From Poa pratensis (lineage: Eukaryota > Streptophyta > Magnoliopsida > Poales > Poaceae): a stretch of DNA of 64,000 nt. Where the stretch lies: NCBI GenBank assembly GCA_947311845.1, contig CAMZMU010000080.1, forward strand, positions 22,867,536 through 22,931,535, given 5' to 3'. Below, piece after piece: positions 22,855-35,710 of this stretch. Each line of letters opens with the position of its first letter. Position 1 is the stretch's first letter. A model generated the notes under the pieces. It was given only the letters and a program-made list of their open reading frames with translations, did no database searches and had not been told where the DNA came from. The position numbers and the translations under genes are program-made.

Positions 22855-23290
22855 GGTCGCCAATCTCGCAAGATCACGGCTGGAATCCGGTCCGCAAGAG
22901 GATAGCTGTGTGACTCTCCTTGCTACGTCTGGCGCCATCGTTTTGCTGCAGTTCCTGCTAGGTCGCTTTGTAGTACTCTAGATCTTTGGTTCCTGTAAAA
23001 CTTCTCTGTAGTTTTCCCTCGGTTCTCACTTCTCAGTACTGTTTCGCTGGAAGTTTTTGTTTTTGGGCAGAAGCAGTGGCGGATCCAGCTGAACATACCA
23101 GGGTGGTCCAATTGTGTAATTCTTTATATAAAAATATTTATTTTAAATTTCCCTCTCTAATACCCCAGGGAGTATATAGGTATGTGGAAATTACAGGGTA
23201 GTCCATGGACCACTCTGGCCACCTTTTGGATCCGGTCCAAAACAGGTGTTTGTCCTGCGCAGTGCGCACTGTCTTTTAGTAAGGGTTTCT
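22855..23290. other. Insertion in exon 2 of the BAHD pseudogene
   Basis: Sequence without a counterpart in the intact gene. From about 23069 it includes CAGTGGCGGATCCAGC, typical of grass hAT-type MITE ends, and near 23224 a partly inverted match (CCACC...TTTTGGATCC). No clean target duplication is visible. A direct repeat of GGTGGTCCA / GTAGTCCATGG type lies inside. Confidence 0.45.
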
Positions 23291-23672
23291 GTCAACGCCA
23301 TCTTCCCGGACCCCGGTGAAGGTGACGGCGCCCGCGGAGAAAGTCGCCGGCTCCTCGGTGGTCGAGCTTGTCGGGGTGGTCCGGGAGGCGAAGCGGCCCA
23401 TGGCCGAGGAGCTTGTCGAGTTGGGCCGATGACAGCACCGGCGGGCGTGACCCGTTCCAGATGACGTTCCACTACAAGTCTACAAGGTGGTGTAGGTGTC
23501 GGACTGGAGCAAGCTCGGCTTCTCCGACGTGGACTACGGCTACCGGCTACGGCACGACCATGACGGCCGGCCCGCTGGTGAACTGCGACCTCATCGCGTC
23601 CGTCATTGTCATGAAGGCTCCAGCGCCGCTCGCTGGCACGCGCTTGTTGGCCAGCTGTGTCACCAAGGAGCA

Positions 23673-25120
23673 ATCCAGACTACTTAAATTATGTGGGAAT
23701 TTAAGGCGCCGATACGGTACTATTAAACTGTGTTTGAGTCACTTTGCAGAACGATAAGAACACGCGCCGGCCGGTGAGTGTTCCTTACAGTTTTCCAAAT
23801 GTTTAATTTCTGTGTACGACAGCAATCTGATTTGTGGAAGCTAGCTGTGTTAAAGAGTTGTATACCACCGGAGTGACCAACGTGTTGCTATATACAACTT
23901 GGTGACCTATAGTTCAGTTTTTCAAGTTGTTGACCAATTCTTACATTTCGTACAACTTCGTTACCTCATGTGCACTCTTTTATTCATGGTTGTGTGTCTT
24001 TTTGTGTAACAATGGTAATCCCATCTTGACATGTACATCATTATCGGTGCTGATTTACTATTGCTCTGTCGTGCGTGAAAAGTTGTTTTTATCTGAATCG
24101 ACCATGGTAGATATTCTCATCGTTTGTGTGCAAACTGCAAATTAATTAATATTAACAAATATGAAATTGCTCCGAACTAGTAACAGAAATACGGAATTAC
24201 ACCCACCATGACGCCTCAGCGACACTCGGCAAAAAGATCAAAAAACACCCAGCACAGATTTCATCGACTATGGATTTAAGTTTGCCGAGTGCGTAGTTTC
24301 GCCTAGTGTATTTCTATAGCACTAGGCAAAGATCCATGTCAGCCGAGTGTCCGTGAAATAACACTCATCACAAATCGCGACACTCCGTAAAATTAAAATT
24401 TCAGGTAGTGCACATCGACAAACAAAATAATTAGCCTATGTGTACGATTGTTGTAGCTTGTTTTTCTGTTGTCTTAATTACATAATAATAGATCGACCAA
24501 TGTGGATATTCTCATTGTCTGTGTGCAAATTCATATTAAGAAATACGGAACTGCCCCGAAGTAATGTTTCGTAGAAGAAATAACTAAATTATTATACCCA
24601 CGAGTCACGACATAATGTGCTGTCAATAAGATTTTTTGTGGATAACATTGTTAATTCTACACTTGTAGTGCGGCCTAAGAATCCATTTTGGATAAAGCAT
24701 AACTGCGATGTGATGTATGTATATGTTACGACCTACTTTCACAGTGTACAATAGAACAAGCACTGTTCTAGGAGGGGGTAGATAGATTCACGTTGAGTGC
24801 TGGCTTGTTGAATTCCCATGTACTCAGCTTTCGTTCAGTTAATAACATGAACAGGTGACCTTCCTTAACAAATCATACTTGAGTACAATCAACAGTACTA
24901 GGTAGGACTAAGGAGCACGTTGCCCTTAATGAACAGTGGTCCTACCCGCAGAGATCAAGAATTAGGGTCCAATCAGTACAACGCTAGTACATTGCTTTCT
25001 TGCAAGAAACTCCATACAGGAAACCGATTGTCTTTCTGTCGCCGTTGGCCTATGAATATGATGCCAACCGGCATTCATGGCGCAAGACTATTGCAAGCAA
25101 GCAGCTGAACTTTGTTTGTT
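23673..25120 (+). repeat. Second copy of the BAHD 3' flank
   Basis: Collinear with 16541-17955 plus 19906-20040, without the Copia and non-LTR insertions. It carries its own insertion: about 24205-24480, rich in ACTCGGC / GCCGAGTG motifs that resemble grass CACTA-derived MITEs, bracketed by two versions of a GATATTCTCAT...TGTGTGCAAA segment. A second diverged version of the downstream flank follows to 25120. Confidence 0.75.
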
Positions 25121-25183
25121 ATGGACTACAATCATGCTTCACCTCGCGTCATATAAACCAACATCATCGTGCATTGCTCGACA

Positions 25184-25308
25184 TAAGTGGCTGGTGGGGG
25201 CAATTACCCATATTTTACCTATCTAAACCTTAATTATGCAGGGCAATTAAGCTAAAAATTAGGCTGGGGGGCGGTGGCCCACCCTGACTTCTACATAGCT
25301 CCGCCAGT
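25184..25308. mobile_element. Small hAT-type MITE, 125 bp
   Basis: Flanked by the perfect 8-bp duplication GCTCGACA (25176-25183 and 25309-25316). The right end, read inverted, is ACTGGCGGAGC, the usual hAT MITE end in grasses. The left end TAAGTGGCTGG is a weaker match. There is no coding capacity. Confidence 0.6.
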
Positions 25309-25316
25309 GCTCGACA

Positions 25317-27785
25317 TCCTACAGACACATGATTCTTCACTCATGATGCACTCCAGACTCAACAAGGCTTATACGCACATCGCCGTCCCAAAAAAATCAC
25401 GACGCTGCCTTCGTAATTCTCTTGGCTGGCTCCCTAGTACAGTCCTTGAGTACATCAGCAAACTGACCCAAAATAGTTCGGTGCAAACTACCGGCTTTAG
25501 TCCAATGATGCAACTATTTTTTTATAGTGCTCTGCCAACCAGAACTCCACTTGAATGCAACGATTCATATTGGGATACCTTTTTTATCAAACAAATATTT
25601 TTTTAGATAATGAAACAAATATCTTAATTTGTGCTTGTAGCATAGCATCTGCCCAGCCATGCACGCACGCCTCCTGGGCCCTTTCCAGCCCCACATGGGC
25701 TGCCTAACACAACCCATGGCCTGTCCGCTCCCATCTTTTTTCTTAGAAATTTCGCTCCCACCTGGCCTGCTGACGCGCCGCTTAGTGGGCCGGCAAAGTT
25801 ACGCCTTTTTTTAGCTATATTTTTTTATTTTTCCTGTTTATTTTTTTTCCTTTATAATGAATGAACACTATTTTGAACCCGTGAACAATTATTTTGAATA
25901 GCGTGAACATTATTTATCTCTATAAACTTTTTTTCTACGACTTATCTCAAAACTTAAATAAATATTCAGTAGGTTTGAAATAATATATAAAAGCTCCAAA
26001 AGTAAACACAAAATTGAGTAGTTACACTCGGTGAAATTGAAACCAATCACGAGACTGGTTTATATTTTTTGTGTACATCTTATCTCGAATCAAATCACGG
26101 TTGCGTAGATTAGAAGGGTTAGGTGAAGTAGATTAATAATGTGGCTTGAACAAACCATGTGCAAAAGCTAGGTTGTTGTTGCACCGTTAGAGCCCGACAC
26201 AGAACGTATTTTTGCTTTTTGGCCCGAACGCAAGATGACTCTTTGGAAATAGTCGATTCGAGCGTTCCCCTTAGGACATTTTTTAACCCGCTTTGAAGAG
26301 TGTCCAGGACACAACTTACATGAGACCGAGTTAACCAAACAGTGATATTTCACACCCATAGGGTCCGGTCGAGGGAATTGAGAAAAACCAAAGGCCGAAA
26401 GGCACCCGTTGGGTAGCCTAAGCCTGCAACACACGTAGAAGCCCACCTTCTTTCCACGGGCCACAAAACAAGGACATCTCCTCATAAAGTCATATTTGTC
26501 GCTCTAAGCTGCGCGAGCCTCATTGTCGCTCGAAGCAACTTCATAGTTGCTTGGGCCCATTTGGTTTCTTTTTTGTTTCTTTATTTTTTAATTTTATTTA
26601 CTTGTTTCTTTTATTTTTTATGTATTTTTATTTCTTCTATATTTATTAATATTTTACTTTTATGTTTTTTGTATTTAAGAAAATTTCACTATGTGAAATA
26701 AAAAGTGTTTGTAGGTTTTTTAAAAAGTTGTGCATGGTTCAAAAAGAATTCATGATGCTCGAGAAAATTGTTTATGGGCTTAAAAAATGTTAACACAGTT
26801 CGAAAATATGTTGACCAGGTTAAAATAAAATGTTCACCATGATCAAAAAATTACGGTTCAAAAAGATGTGCATGGGATAAAAAAAATACTTTCGTGCGAT
26901 TTAAAAAATTGTTCACCGGTTCGAAAAAAAGTAAATCTTAACGACTTGATGCTTTTTACACCTTGGAACCGACTTCTTATTATGAAATAAAACCTTAACA
27001 TTTTCAAATTTACTAAAAATAAAATGTTACTTGATTATTGGGCCACATTTGAAACACCCCATGAAGCCGCCCTTCAAGCAGTTCTACATGTCTACGCCTA
27101 AGAGGGGCACAAAGGCAAGCGAAGCTTCTCCCCAACACAGTATTGAAGTTGCTATTCGATGTCTCGCCGGCAAATCACTCTACAGAGACATCACCAGAAC
27201 GGCGACATATGATCCCAACATCAACCCTCTTTCCTCTAGATCAACAATCTCTGACCTACAATTAACCTCAAGAGTATACTGTTTACTATCTTTATAGGGG
27301 TATAGCCGATCTACACAGGACCCAGAATTCACAACAGGATGACGATATCGCGATTTATTAACAAATTTTGGTGACTCACCTACTCCTTGTATCATGACTA
27401 CGGATGTTTCTCCACTTGATACCGCAACATCGGCCATCTTGGGCTCTGGCACATGCCGCAAGTTGTCTCCACGTACTTATCTCTATCTAGCCATCATACA
27501 TGTGGTACCCCCACATTATATGGGAGGGCAAAGCTAAAAGAGTATGAATCCAATACTGCTTATATCCTATCCACACTAATTACGACACCAAGTTCAAACT
27601 TAATGACTCGCACACTATATTAGACACAATTACAACAAAACTGGATACAAATTAGATGTGAGTTGGATAAATACCATCTTTTATGCTTCAATTCAGGCAT
27701 CCCGCGAATTAATGCCCAAAATGTCATATGATTCAAAACAAAGACGAACATCCAAAAATAATGTACCATAAAGAACACTTTTTTA
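25317..27785. other. AT-rich intergenic with degenerate GTTCA/AAAAA repeats
   Basis: No gene recognised. 26690-26940 consists of imperfect repeats of a motif like GTTCA(N)AAAAAATT, common inside grass transposons. 26168-26485 has a 105-codon minus-strand frame without a known motif. 27030-27480 resembles LTR-like sequence by composition only. Confidence 0.35.
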
Positions 27786-27839
27786 GTGTGAATTCCACTT
27801 TTTACCCTCTAGTTATGCATTTGTGAAAACAGTTACCCC
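27786..27839 (+). repeat. Left member of an inverted-repeat pair
   Basis: About 54 bp beginning GTGTGAATTCCACTTTTTAC and ending AGTTACCCC. It is inverted and imperfectly repeated at 42524-42577. The pair brackets the LINE and Gypsy nest. No target duplication outside the pair was recognised, so they may be the ends of one DNA element or two opposite copies of a MITE. Confidence 0.55.
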
Positions 27840-28228
27840 GTCTAGCGACAAATCGTCTAGATTATCCATTTTGAAAACTTTGAACTCTATTTTTCTAATA
27901 CATTTCCGCTGGGCAAGGTGTGAGGTGTCGATTAAGGCTGAAACATACTAGGACAACTATGACAAATTGAATAGATGGTGAAGACAGAAGGTTGGACATT
28001 ATGGTTGATGTCGCCCTCCGATCTTTACATATTTTGACGGATAACATAGTTCTAAGATACCGGTCTATATTAAAAAAAAAATTAGAAATGGGGTTGTCCC
28101 GGCCTCTGCATCGAGTGATGCACACAGCCTTTTATTAACAAATTTGTTCAAGTAAATTATTACATCTCAAATGATCACAAAGAAATTGAGACAAGCCTCA
28201 ACCGGACAGGAGCAAAACCTATAGAATA

Positions 28229-31200
28229 CTACGAAAGTCGTCTAATATGCTGCCACGTATGCCGGGAGAAAAAATCCTGTGCCACCAACAGGAGCCGAGT
28301 GCATCCAGCCACCATAAGGTCCCGCTGGTCCGAAGGTAGCAAGAAGGCCCATAGTTGGATCCAGTGCACCGCCGTATGGATAACCTGTAAAACATGAAAA
28401 GTTTCTTTCCTGTTAAAGACAAGATTATTCCTACAATTCCAAATAGACCAACAAATAGCTGAAACGCCAATACGAATACTAGCTTTGGTCTTTTTATCCA
28501 TCCCGTTCAACCAATTCCCAAACATATTAGTGACATTGGTGGGAGCAGGAATATTGTAGGTACAAAAAACTACACGCCAAACCAATTTTGCAAAAGGGCA
28601 GGAAATGAATAAATGATCAACAGTTTCGCTATTCCCACAAAAGGAACAATGAGAGTCACCTTTCCAATTTCTCTTTGCCAAGTTATCCTTGGTAAGCAGC
28701 ACTTTTTTATGAAGGAACCACATAAAAACTTTAATTTTCAGCGGGATTTTCAATTTCCAAAGATAAGTTTGTAAGAATCTAGTATGACCATTCATTAAGT
28801 CTTCATACATAGATTTAACTGTAAAGAGCCCGGTTTGTGTCAATTTCCAGACAAACCTATCAGTTTCATCAGTGAGAGTAACATCCATTAATCTGACACA
28901 TAAATGAGACCACATGTCCCACTTATTCCCCACTAAAGCCCGACGAAAGCCTATGTTTAAGGGTGGACTATTGTGAAACACATCATGAATCGATACATTT
29001 TGCTGTTGCACAATATTGTAGAGCAATGGATATTGATCTTTTAACGGAGTATTACCAAGCCAAGTGTCCTCCCAAAACCTTGTGGTTTCCCGTTTCCAAC
29101 CCGAAAGGATCCTCTACTAAAGAAATCCTCTTTAACTCTCATAAGACCTTTCCAGAATGGTGAGTCGGTTGGTTGTGCTTCAACCTGCGCTAAGGTTTTA
29201 TTTTGAAGGTACTTGTTTTGCAGCAGTTCCTGCCAAACCCCCTCTTCGTTTAAAAGTTTAAACAGCCACTTACTGAGTAAACATTTATTCTTTAGTTCTA
29301 GCACTTCAACCCCTAAACCCCCCTGGTCTTTCGGTCTACATATAATGTTCCATCTAGTCAATCTATACTTTCTTTTATTTTCATCACTCTGCCAGAAAAA
29401 ACGGGATCTATAAAAATCCAACCTTTTACGCACCCCTTTTGGTATCTCCAAAAAGGACAACATGAACATCGGGAGGCTTGTTAAAACCGAGTTGACAGGG
29501 ACAAGGCGATACCCATAGGATAGCATCTTACCCTTCCAACATCCCAGTTTACCTTCAAAACGGCTTTCTACTAGGTACCACTCGGAGTTCCGTAGCTTCC
29601 TATAGTGAATTGGAACCCCGAGATATTTAAAAGGTAAAGAACCAGACTCACACCCGAAAATGTGTTTATATTGATCCTCTACCTCTTTCGCTTTTCCAAA
29701 ACAAAAGATCTCGCTCTTGTGGAAATTGATTTTAAGTCCCGATAATTGTTCAAAAATGCATAATATTAGTTTCATATTCACAGCCTTCTCCAAGTCATGC
29801 TCCATGAATAATATAGTGTCATCTGCATATTGCAAGATAGAGAGTCCCCCGTCCACTAAGTGCGGGGTCAAACCACCTATTTGGCCATCTTCCTTTGCCC
29901 GTGCAATAAGAATGGCTAACATATATGCCACTATATTAAACAACATCGGCGATAAAGGATCTCCCTGTCGGAGACCTTTTTTTGTTTGGAAATAATGACC
30001 GATGTCATCATTAACCCGAATTCCGACACTTCCTCCCTGAACAAATTGCATAATCCATCTGCACCATTCCTGTGCAAATCCTTTCATATGCAAAGCTTGT
30101 TGAAGAAAGGGCCATTTGACTTTATCATATGCCTTCTCAAACTCAATTTTAAAAATGACTCCATGCATTTTCTTCCTTTGAAGTTCATGAATGGTTTCAT
30201 GCAAGACCACCACGCCCTCTAAGATGTGGCGCCCAGGCATAAAAGCCGACTGAGTCGGTCTAATAATTTTTTGTGCAATTTCAGTAATACGATTAGTACC
30301 TACTTTTGTGAAATTTTTGAAACTGACATTGAGGAGACATATCGGTCTATACTGCTGTATCTGAACCGCATTATCTTTCTTGGGGAGCAGAGTAATAACT
30401 CCAAAGTATAGTTTAAACAAGGACAGATTTCCTCGTTTTAACTGAACAAATAAAGCCATTAGGTCATCTCTAATGACCTCCCAGAAGGTTTTATAGAACT
30501 CGGCCGGAAAACCATCCGGTCCGGGCGCTTTGTTCAGCTCCATTTGAGAAATAGCATCATACACTTCTTTCACTAAGAAATCTGCTGTAAGAATATTATT
30601 TTCTTCGGGTGATAATTGCGGTATATCATGGGTAATACTCTCATCCATAGTGACCTCACTTGGCAAAGATGGACCGAATAGTTTCTTGTAATATTCCGAA
30701 ATATAACTTTTTAAATTTTCCTGCCCTATGATCTTCCCTTCCTCTTGCTCGAGTTGAAATTTATTCTTTTTCCTATGCTTCCAATTTGCGATAAGGTGAA
30801 AATATTTTGTGTTGTTTCCACCTTCCTGAATGTGTTTCACTTTTGCCCTTTGTGCCCACTTAGTTTCCTCATCTCGCCGAAGGCAACAAAGCCTGTCGTT
30901 CGCATCCCTTAAAGTATCACGCTCTGATACCGAAAGGGGTTAGTTTCAGCTTTAATATGGTCATCGATAATTTTTAGCAGTCTCTCCTTCTCTTTCTTAT
31001 ACTTGCCACTCTGATTTTTAGCCCATCCTTTAAGAAACCGTCTCAAATGTCTTATTTTATTTTGCCACACCTCGATAGGTGTATTCCCTTTAGCCGGTGC
31101 AGCCCACTCGGCTGCCACCATCTCATAGAACCCTTCCATTCTCAACCAGGAAAGTTCAAAAGAGAAACATGTTGTATTTCCCACGTGAGCATGATCACCC

Positions 31201-31904
31201 GAGTCGACGAACAACGGGGTATGATCAGATCCCACCCTAGTTAAAGCCTGCACCGTAACTAAAGGGTATTTTTGTTCCCACTCCGTGGTGGTGAGGATCC
31301 GATCTAGTTTCTCAAAAGTAGGGGTCTCTCGCCTACTAGCCCAGGTATACTGTCTGCCCGAAAGCTCCAGTTCTTTAAGCTCTAGGCTTTGAATTATCAC
31401 ATTAAACATAATTGGCCACCTCGGATTATAGTTGTCATTGTTCTTTTCTTCAGGTTTTTGAATTATGTTAAAATCCCCACCCACCATCATCGGTAGTGGT
31501 TCATTTTCACACAGTCGAACTAACTCTGATAGGAACTGGGGTTTATGTTCATCTTGGGCAGCGCCATACACCGACACTAAAACCCATTGGAACCCGTCAC
31601 TCTTCGACTTTAGAAAGAGCCTGACACAAAAATCTCCGACCTCAACATTTGTGACTTGAAGCGTGCCTACATTTACCCCTAAAAGCATCCCACCCGATCT
31701 ACCTCTAGGTGGTAAACAAAACCAGCTGAAATCTTGCCCAGCCGCTAAATGACTTAAGAAAGGAGTGGCGAAATTAGATCTCCCAGTTTCCGACAAAGCT
31801 AGGAAATACAATTTTTTCTGATGAATAGATTCTTGAACGAACAAATGTTTTCCGGGGTCACGAAAACCCTCACTGTTCCAAAAAAGCCCTCTTAAGCTAT
31901 GCAT
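28229..31904 (-). pseudogene. LINE ORF2: APE endonuclease, reverse transcriptase, zf-RVT
   Basis: Three minus-strand frames in order. 31904-30909 is the APE-type endonuclease, with GGDFNII and the catalytic GSDHTPL. 30840-29041 is the RT, with APGPDGFPAEFYK, RPICLLN, GLRQGDPLSPMLFN and active site YADD. 29026-28229 is the C-terminal zf-RVT region with KIPLKIKVFMWFLHK and CSFCGNSETVDHLFISCPFAK. A one-base frameshift near 30930 separates the first two, and a one-base loss near 29080 separates the last two. Otherwise the frames are long and clean, so the lesions are few. The ORF2 ATG lies only four bases beyond the ORF1 stop (TGA 31911-31909). The enzyme would nick target DNA and copy its RNA there. 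Confidence 0.9.
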
Positions 31905-31908
31905 TTTT

Positions 31909-33500
31909 TCATTTGTTTATTATTTTAATTCTAGCACTCCTCCGTTTATGAGAACAGGAGTAATCCTTCCTTTTTCTGGTCCTCTTGACCATTTCGGAAA
32001 CGACTGGGAAACCCGACTCTCCGACTAGCGTTATATCTATCTCCTCGTCATCTAAATCCTCTGTTAGGGCCGAAGCTCTATTAAGAACCAAACTATATGG
32101 CTGTTCAACCTCCTTCTCTTTCACAGTTTTATTCAGAATACAAAACGAGCGATCTAAATCAGTTTTCTTTATAGACAAAACCGAATCAGTAATTTGTTTC
32201 TCTGTCGCCCCAAAGAGACACCCAACCTCGCTGCCCTATCCTTCATTTGCTTATCGGAAAAAGTTAAAATGTAATGGGTTTGTTTCGGTGTACCTTGTAA
32301 GAAGTCTAGCTGGTCCGCCAAAGCAATGGCGCGCCCCATTTGAGTGTCGTCGGCGTTGTGTTGCGCCCTGATACGCGCGCTCGACCGAGCACCCAACGCC
32401 TCGCCGTCCGGAACACCACCAAAGTCGACGATGCTCTGCCGTTCCGCCATCTTGTCGACCGAACCGAAGGTCGGGAACGATGGCAGTGTGGGCGAGAACA
32501 CCGGCGCCCTCAGCCGAGTCGACCCAGCCCCGCTTGATCCTGCACCCCCTCCGGGGTACGAGGAGAGTCTAGGACAGCCGACATAGAGCTCAATCCCGGC
32601 CCACCTTCTGTGGTGCGTGGAGAGCTCCCCATGGAGTACGAAACCCCATCACCGAAGAAGCTAGGCGAAGCCAGCGTTGGGCTCGATCTAGCCCCGCCTC
32701 CTGCGGCGCATGGAGAACCTGACGGAGGGCACGAAGCCCCAGCCAGCGAAACCGGCGAGGTGGGCAACAGCACCTCCTGCTGCACCGAAGTCGCCATAGA
32801 AACACCCTCAGTGTCCAGCTCGACAGTGAACTTATTCTCATCAGCAGCTTTCTCCAGCATCTTCTCAGTACCTCTCAAAACAGCGAACTCCTTCCGTGCA
32901 TTGTCAAAAGCGCGGCGCACAGATGGCGAAAACACCACCCCAACTTTACCGCCGCGACAGGTGGTTTAGAGGCTGAACCACCTTGGTTTTCTACCACCGT
33001 GGTGGCCTCCGTTGGTGCAGCTTCCTTGCTCACCATCGAATCCGGGTAGTACCTAGCGACAGCCTCCTGAAAATCATCCCCAAGGTCATCATCTCCATCA
33101 TCATCATCGTCATCTCCATTCGTCCCCCATGTCTACATCCGGCGCTGTAGGAGGAGCTGCTCCCTCTACCACAAAGGTAAGATCAAAGAACCCGGACTTA
33201 AAAAGCATGGGAAAGACTCTAGGGATCTTTGTATGATCAAGGCAGCCAATTCTAATTTGGAGGACACCATGCTGTCTTGTAAACGCCATGTCGATCTCAA
33301 GTGTTTTACCAAACATATCACCCACCGCCCACAGAGCAAGAAAATCCCCAATATCAGGCCTTGGGATACCCGAAACACGCAACCAAACTTCAGGCAAAGT
33401 ACTAGTAGGTTTCGGGTTTTGATTCCAGCTATCAAAAGTGAGCTCACAAGGACTGTTTGGCACACGGCATAACCCAAAAACTCTGAGCCTCTCAAGATCA
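31909..33500 (-). pseudogene. LINE ORF1, C-terminal two thirds
   Basis: Minus-strand ORF1 of a plant LINE, the nucleic-acid-binding partner of ORF2. 33500-33110 encodes a DUF4283-like domain region (ERLRVFGLCRVPNSPCEL, then LPEVWLRVSGIPRPDIGDFL). 32938-32169 is a Pro/Ser-rich stretch leading into a second conserved block (GVPDGEALGARSSARI). The last frame ends at 31909 with basic residues (KRTRKRKD). Frame changes near 33110, 32505 and 32175 break it. The N-terminal Gly/Arg-rich part and zinc knuckle are absent here. Confidence 0.7.
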
Positions 33501-33523
33501 GTCCAGGTATTTCACAAGGTCAT

Positions 33524-34014
33524 GGCCTTTCTTTTACTTTTATGTTGAGTCAGTTTTCCTATTCTTTCTGTCTTCCACAAGCAAACACTAGTGTCAACTT
33601 TGTTACAACATGCGTTATATGCAATGTATTGGACTTGTTATACTACTTTGTGTTGACAATATCCATGAGATAAATATGTTGAAAGTTGAAGCAAATGCTG
33701 AAACTAAATTCTTCCTTTGTGTTGATTAAATACCTTTTGTTAGAAACTATTGCTTTACGAGTTAACACTTATGCAAAACTGTTTGATGCTTGTCTCGAAA
33801 GTACTATTCATGAAAATGTTTAACTTGTGTGATTCATTGTTTACTCATTATCTATTTGGTAGCAAATTATAGACCATTGATTGGATCACTTCATTCATTT
33901 ACATGTGCCTTGCAATATTATATGATCAAGATTATGATAATAGCATGTCACCTAAAAATTATTTTGTTTTTATCGTTTACCTACTCGAGGACGAGTAGGA
34001 ACTAATCTTGGGGA
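33524..34014 (+). repeat. 3' internal end of a first Gypsy element (truncated)
   Basis: Nearly identical to 38809-39300, the stretch just before the 3' LTR, including the polypurine-like CGAGGACGAGTAGGA...TTGGGGA before the TG of the LTR. An LTR preceded by 3' internal sequence must have been the 3' LTR of another copy. The array thus once had at least one more internal region to the left, now deleted at 33524. Confidence 0.8.
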
Positions 34015-35616
34015 TGCTGATACGTCTCAAACGTATCTATAATTTTTGATGTTCCATGCTTGTTTTATACCAATTGCTACATGTTTTGCATCTACTTTAT
34101 ATCACTTTTATACATTTTTTGGGACTAACCTATTAACAAGATGCCGAAGTGCCAGTTCCTGTTTTCTGCTGTTTTTGTATTCCAGAAAAGCTAGTCTGGA
34201 AATATTCTCGGAATTGGACGAAACTACACGGGGGTGCCTATTTTTCCAGAACACGCCTGACGGAGCGAAGGAGCAGCAGAGGAGGGCCACCAGGAGGCCA
34301 CACGCACCCAGGGCGCGGGCCCCCTTCTGCCGCGCCCTGGGGTGGTGTGGGCCCCTCGGGGGTCCGCAGCCGCCGCCCTTTCGCCTACTTATTCCCCCCG
34401 ACGCGAAAACCCTAAGTACCTGAGCAAATATCCACGAAAAGATCCAGAGACGCCGCCGTCGTCAACCCTAGCTCGGGAGGGTTCAGAACCTCTTCCCGGC
34501 ACCCTGCCGGAGAGGGGAATCGTCACCGGAGGCTTCTACATCGCCATGCCTGCCTCCGGAGTGATGCGTGAGTAGTTCATCCTTGGACTACGGGTCCATA
34601 GCAGTAGCTAGATGGTTGTCTCTCCACTTTGTGCCATCATGTTTAGATCTTGTGAGCTGCCCTACATGATCAAGATCATATTATTGTAATGCTACATGTT
34701 GTGTTTGCTGGGATCCGATGAATATTGAATATTATGTCAAGTTGATTATCAATCTATCTTATATGTTATTTAAGATCTTGCATGCTTTCCGTTACTCGTA
34801 GATGCTTTGGCCAAGTAGATGCTTGTAACTCCAAGAGAGAGTATTTATGCTAGATAGTGGGTTCATGTCTCCGTTTAACCTGGGACAGTGACAGAAAGTT
34901 CTAAGGTTGTGGATGTGCTGTTGCCACTAGGGATAACCTAACGATGCTATGTCCACGGGCATATGTGTTTGTTTACATTACGCACTTTACTTAATGCAAT
35001 TATCCGTTGCTTGCAACTTAATACCAACGGGGGACTCGGATGACAACCCGGCGGTGGATTATTAGTCATAGATGCTGTTGGATAACGATCTATGTATTAT
35101 GTCGTAATGCCCAATTAAATATCATAGTAGTCAACATGTCATGTATATGCATTGTCATGCGCTCACTATTCGTCAATTGCCCAGCTGTAATTTGTTCACC
35201 CAACATGTTAGTTATCTTTTATGGAGAGACACCACTAGTGAACTGTGGACCCCGGTCCATTCTTTTACACTGATTAAACAACCACAAACTGCAAACTGTT
35301 CCTTTTTCATTCTCTGCAATTTAATACTCATTTTCCACACCATACGTTTAATCCTTTGTTTTCAGCAAGCCAGTGAGATTGACAACCTCACTGTTTCGTT
35401 GGGGCAAAGTAGTTTGATTGTGTTGTGTGCAGATTCCACGTCAACAGTCCAGACTCCCTGCGACAGCTATTTTTCTGGCGCCGTTGACAACCTTCTGAAG
35501 AGTTGCTGCTCCTACTGGTTCGATAACCTTGGTTTCTTTCTGAGGGAAAACTTGCTGCTGACTACATCATACCTTCCTCTTGGGGTCTCCCAACGAACGT
35601 GTGTTTCACGTCATCA
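34015..35616 (+). mobile_element. Gypsy-type LTR, left copy (1602 bp)
   Basis: Begins TGCTGATACGTC and ends TCATCA. It is nearly identical to 39301-40899; by eye I see only a handful of single-base changes and one-base indels (near 34230, 34310 and 34442). The opening GATACGTCTC...CGTATCTATAATTTTTGAT is typical of abundant Triticeae Gypsy LTRs. It contains TTTTTCTGGCGCCGTTGAC (about 35471), a partial look-alike of the primer-binding site. Confidence 0.85.
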
Positions 35617-35627
35617 AGCTATTTTTC

Positions 35628-35710
35628 TGGCGCCGTTGCCGGGGAGTAGAAGTTCTTCAGGAAGCTCTCTCCCGTCAACAGCACTATTTTTCTGGCGCCG
35701 TTGCCGGGGA
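35628..35710 (+). promoter_or_regulatory. Duplicated tRNA primer-binding site
   Basis: TGGCGCCGTTGCCGGGGA occurs twice, at 35628-35645 and 35693-35710, 65 bp apart, each preceded by CTATTTTTC. This string is the usual primer-binding site of many grass Gypsy elements (tRNA-Asp type, from memory). The first copy starts 11 bases after the LTR end, farther than usual. The tandem copy means priming could occur at two places. Confidence 0.6.

Larger units (their letters stand above)
21048..23672 (+). pseudogene. BAHD acyltransferase pseudogene, duplicate of the upstream gene
   Basis: It begins inside exon 1 at the residue matching about A66 of the intact gene; the start codon and some 65 residues are missing. 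LYPFAGR is kept, then the frame shifts at GGGGCGCCC. A CACTA-like segment (21230-22139) splits exon 1. Exon 1 resumes at 22140 but lacks about 14 codons before the splice site. The intron survives, so this was a DNA-level duplication, not a retrocopy. Exon 2 resumes near 22615 and keeps NHAVADG. Foreign sequence interrupts it from about 22855 to 23290. The C-terminal part then has several frameshifts and a premature TGA, and loses its last residues near 23672, where it runs directly into copied 3' flank. Confidence 0.88.
28082..33523 (-). mobile_element. LINE (non-LTR retrotransposon), 3' part
   Basis: Minus-strand LINE in ORF1, ORF2, 3' end order. The 3' end (28082-28140) has AATAAAAGGC and GATGCAGAGGCC, a string shared with the truncated tails at 10032 and 11303. 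The left flank is an A-run on the plus strand and not a clear A tail, so the exact end is unsure. At 33523 LINE sequence meets Gypsy internal sequence inside GGCC. The missing N-terminal half of ORF1 appears to lie at 40900-42430. Both ORFs are broken, so it is not autonomous. Confidence 0.85.
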
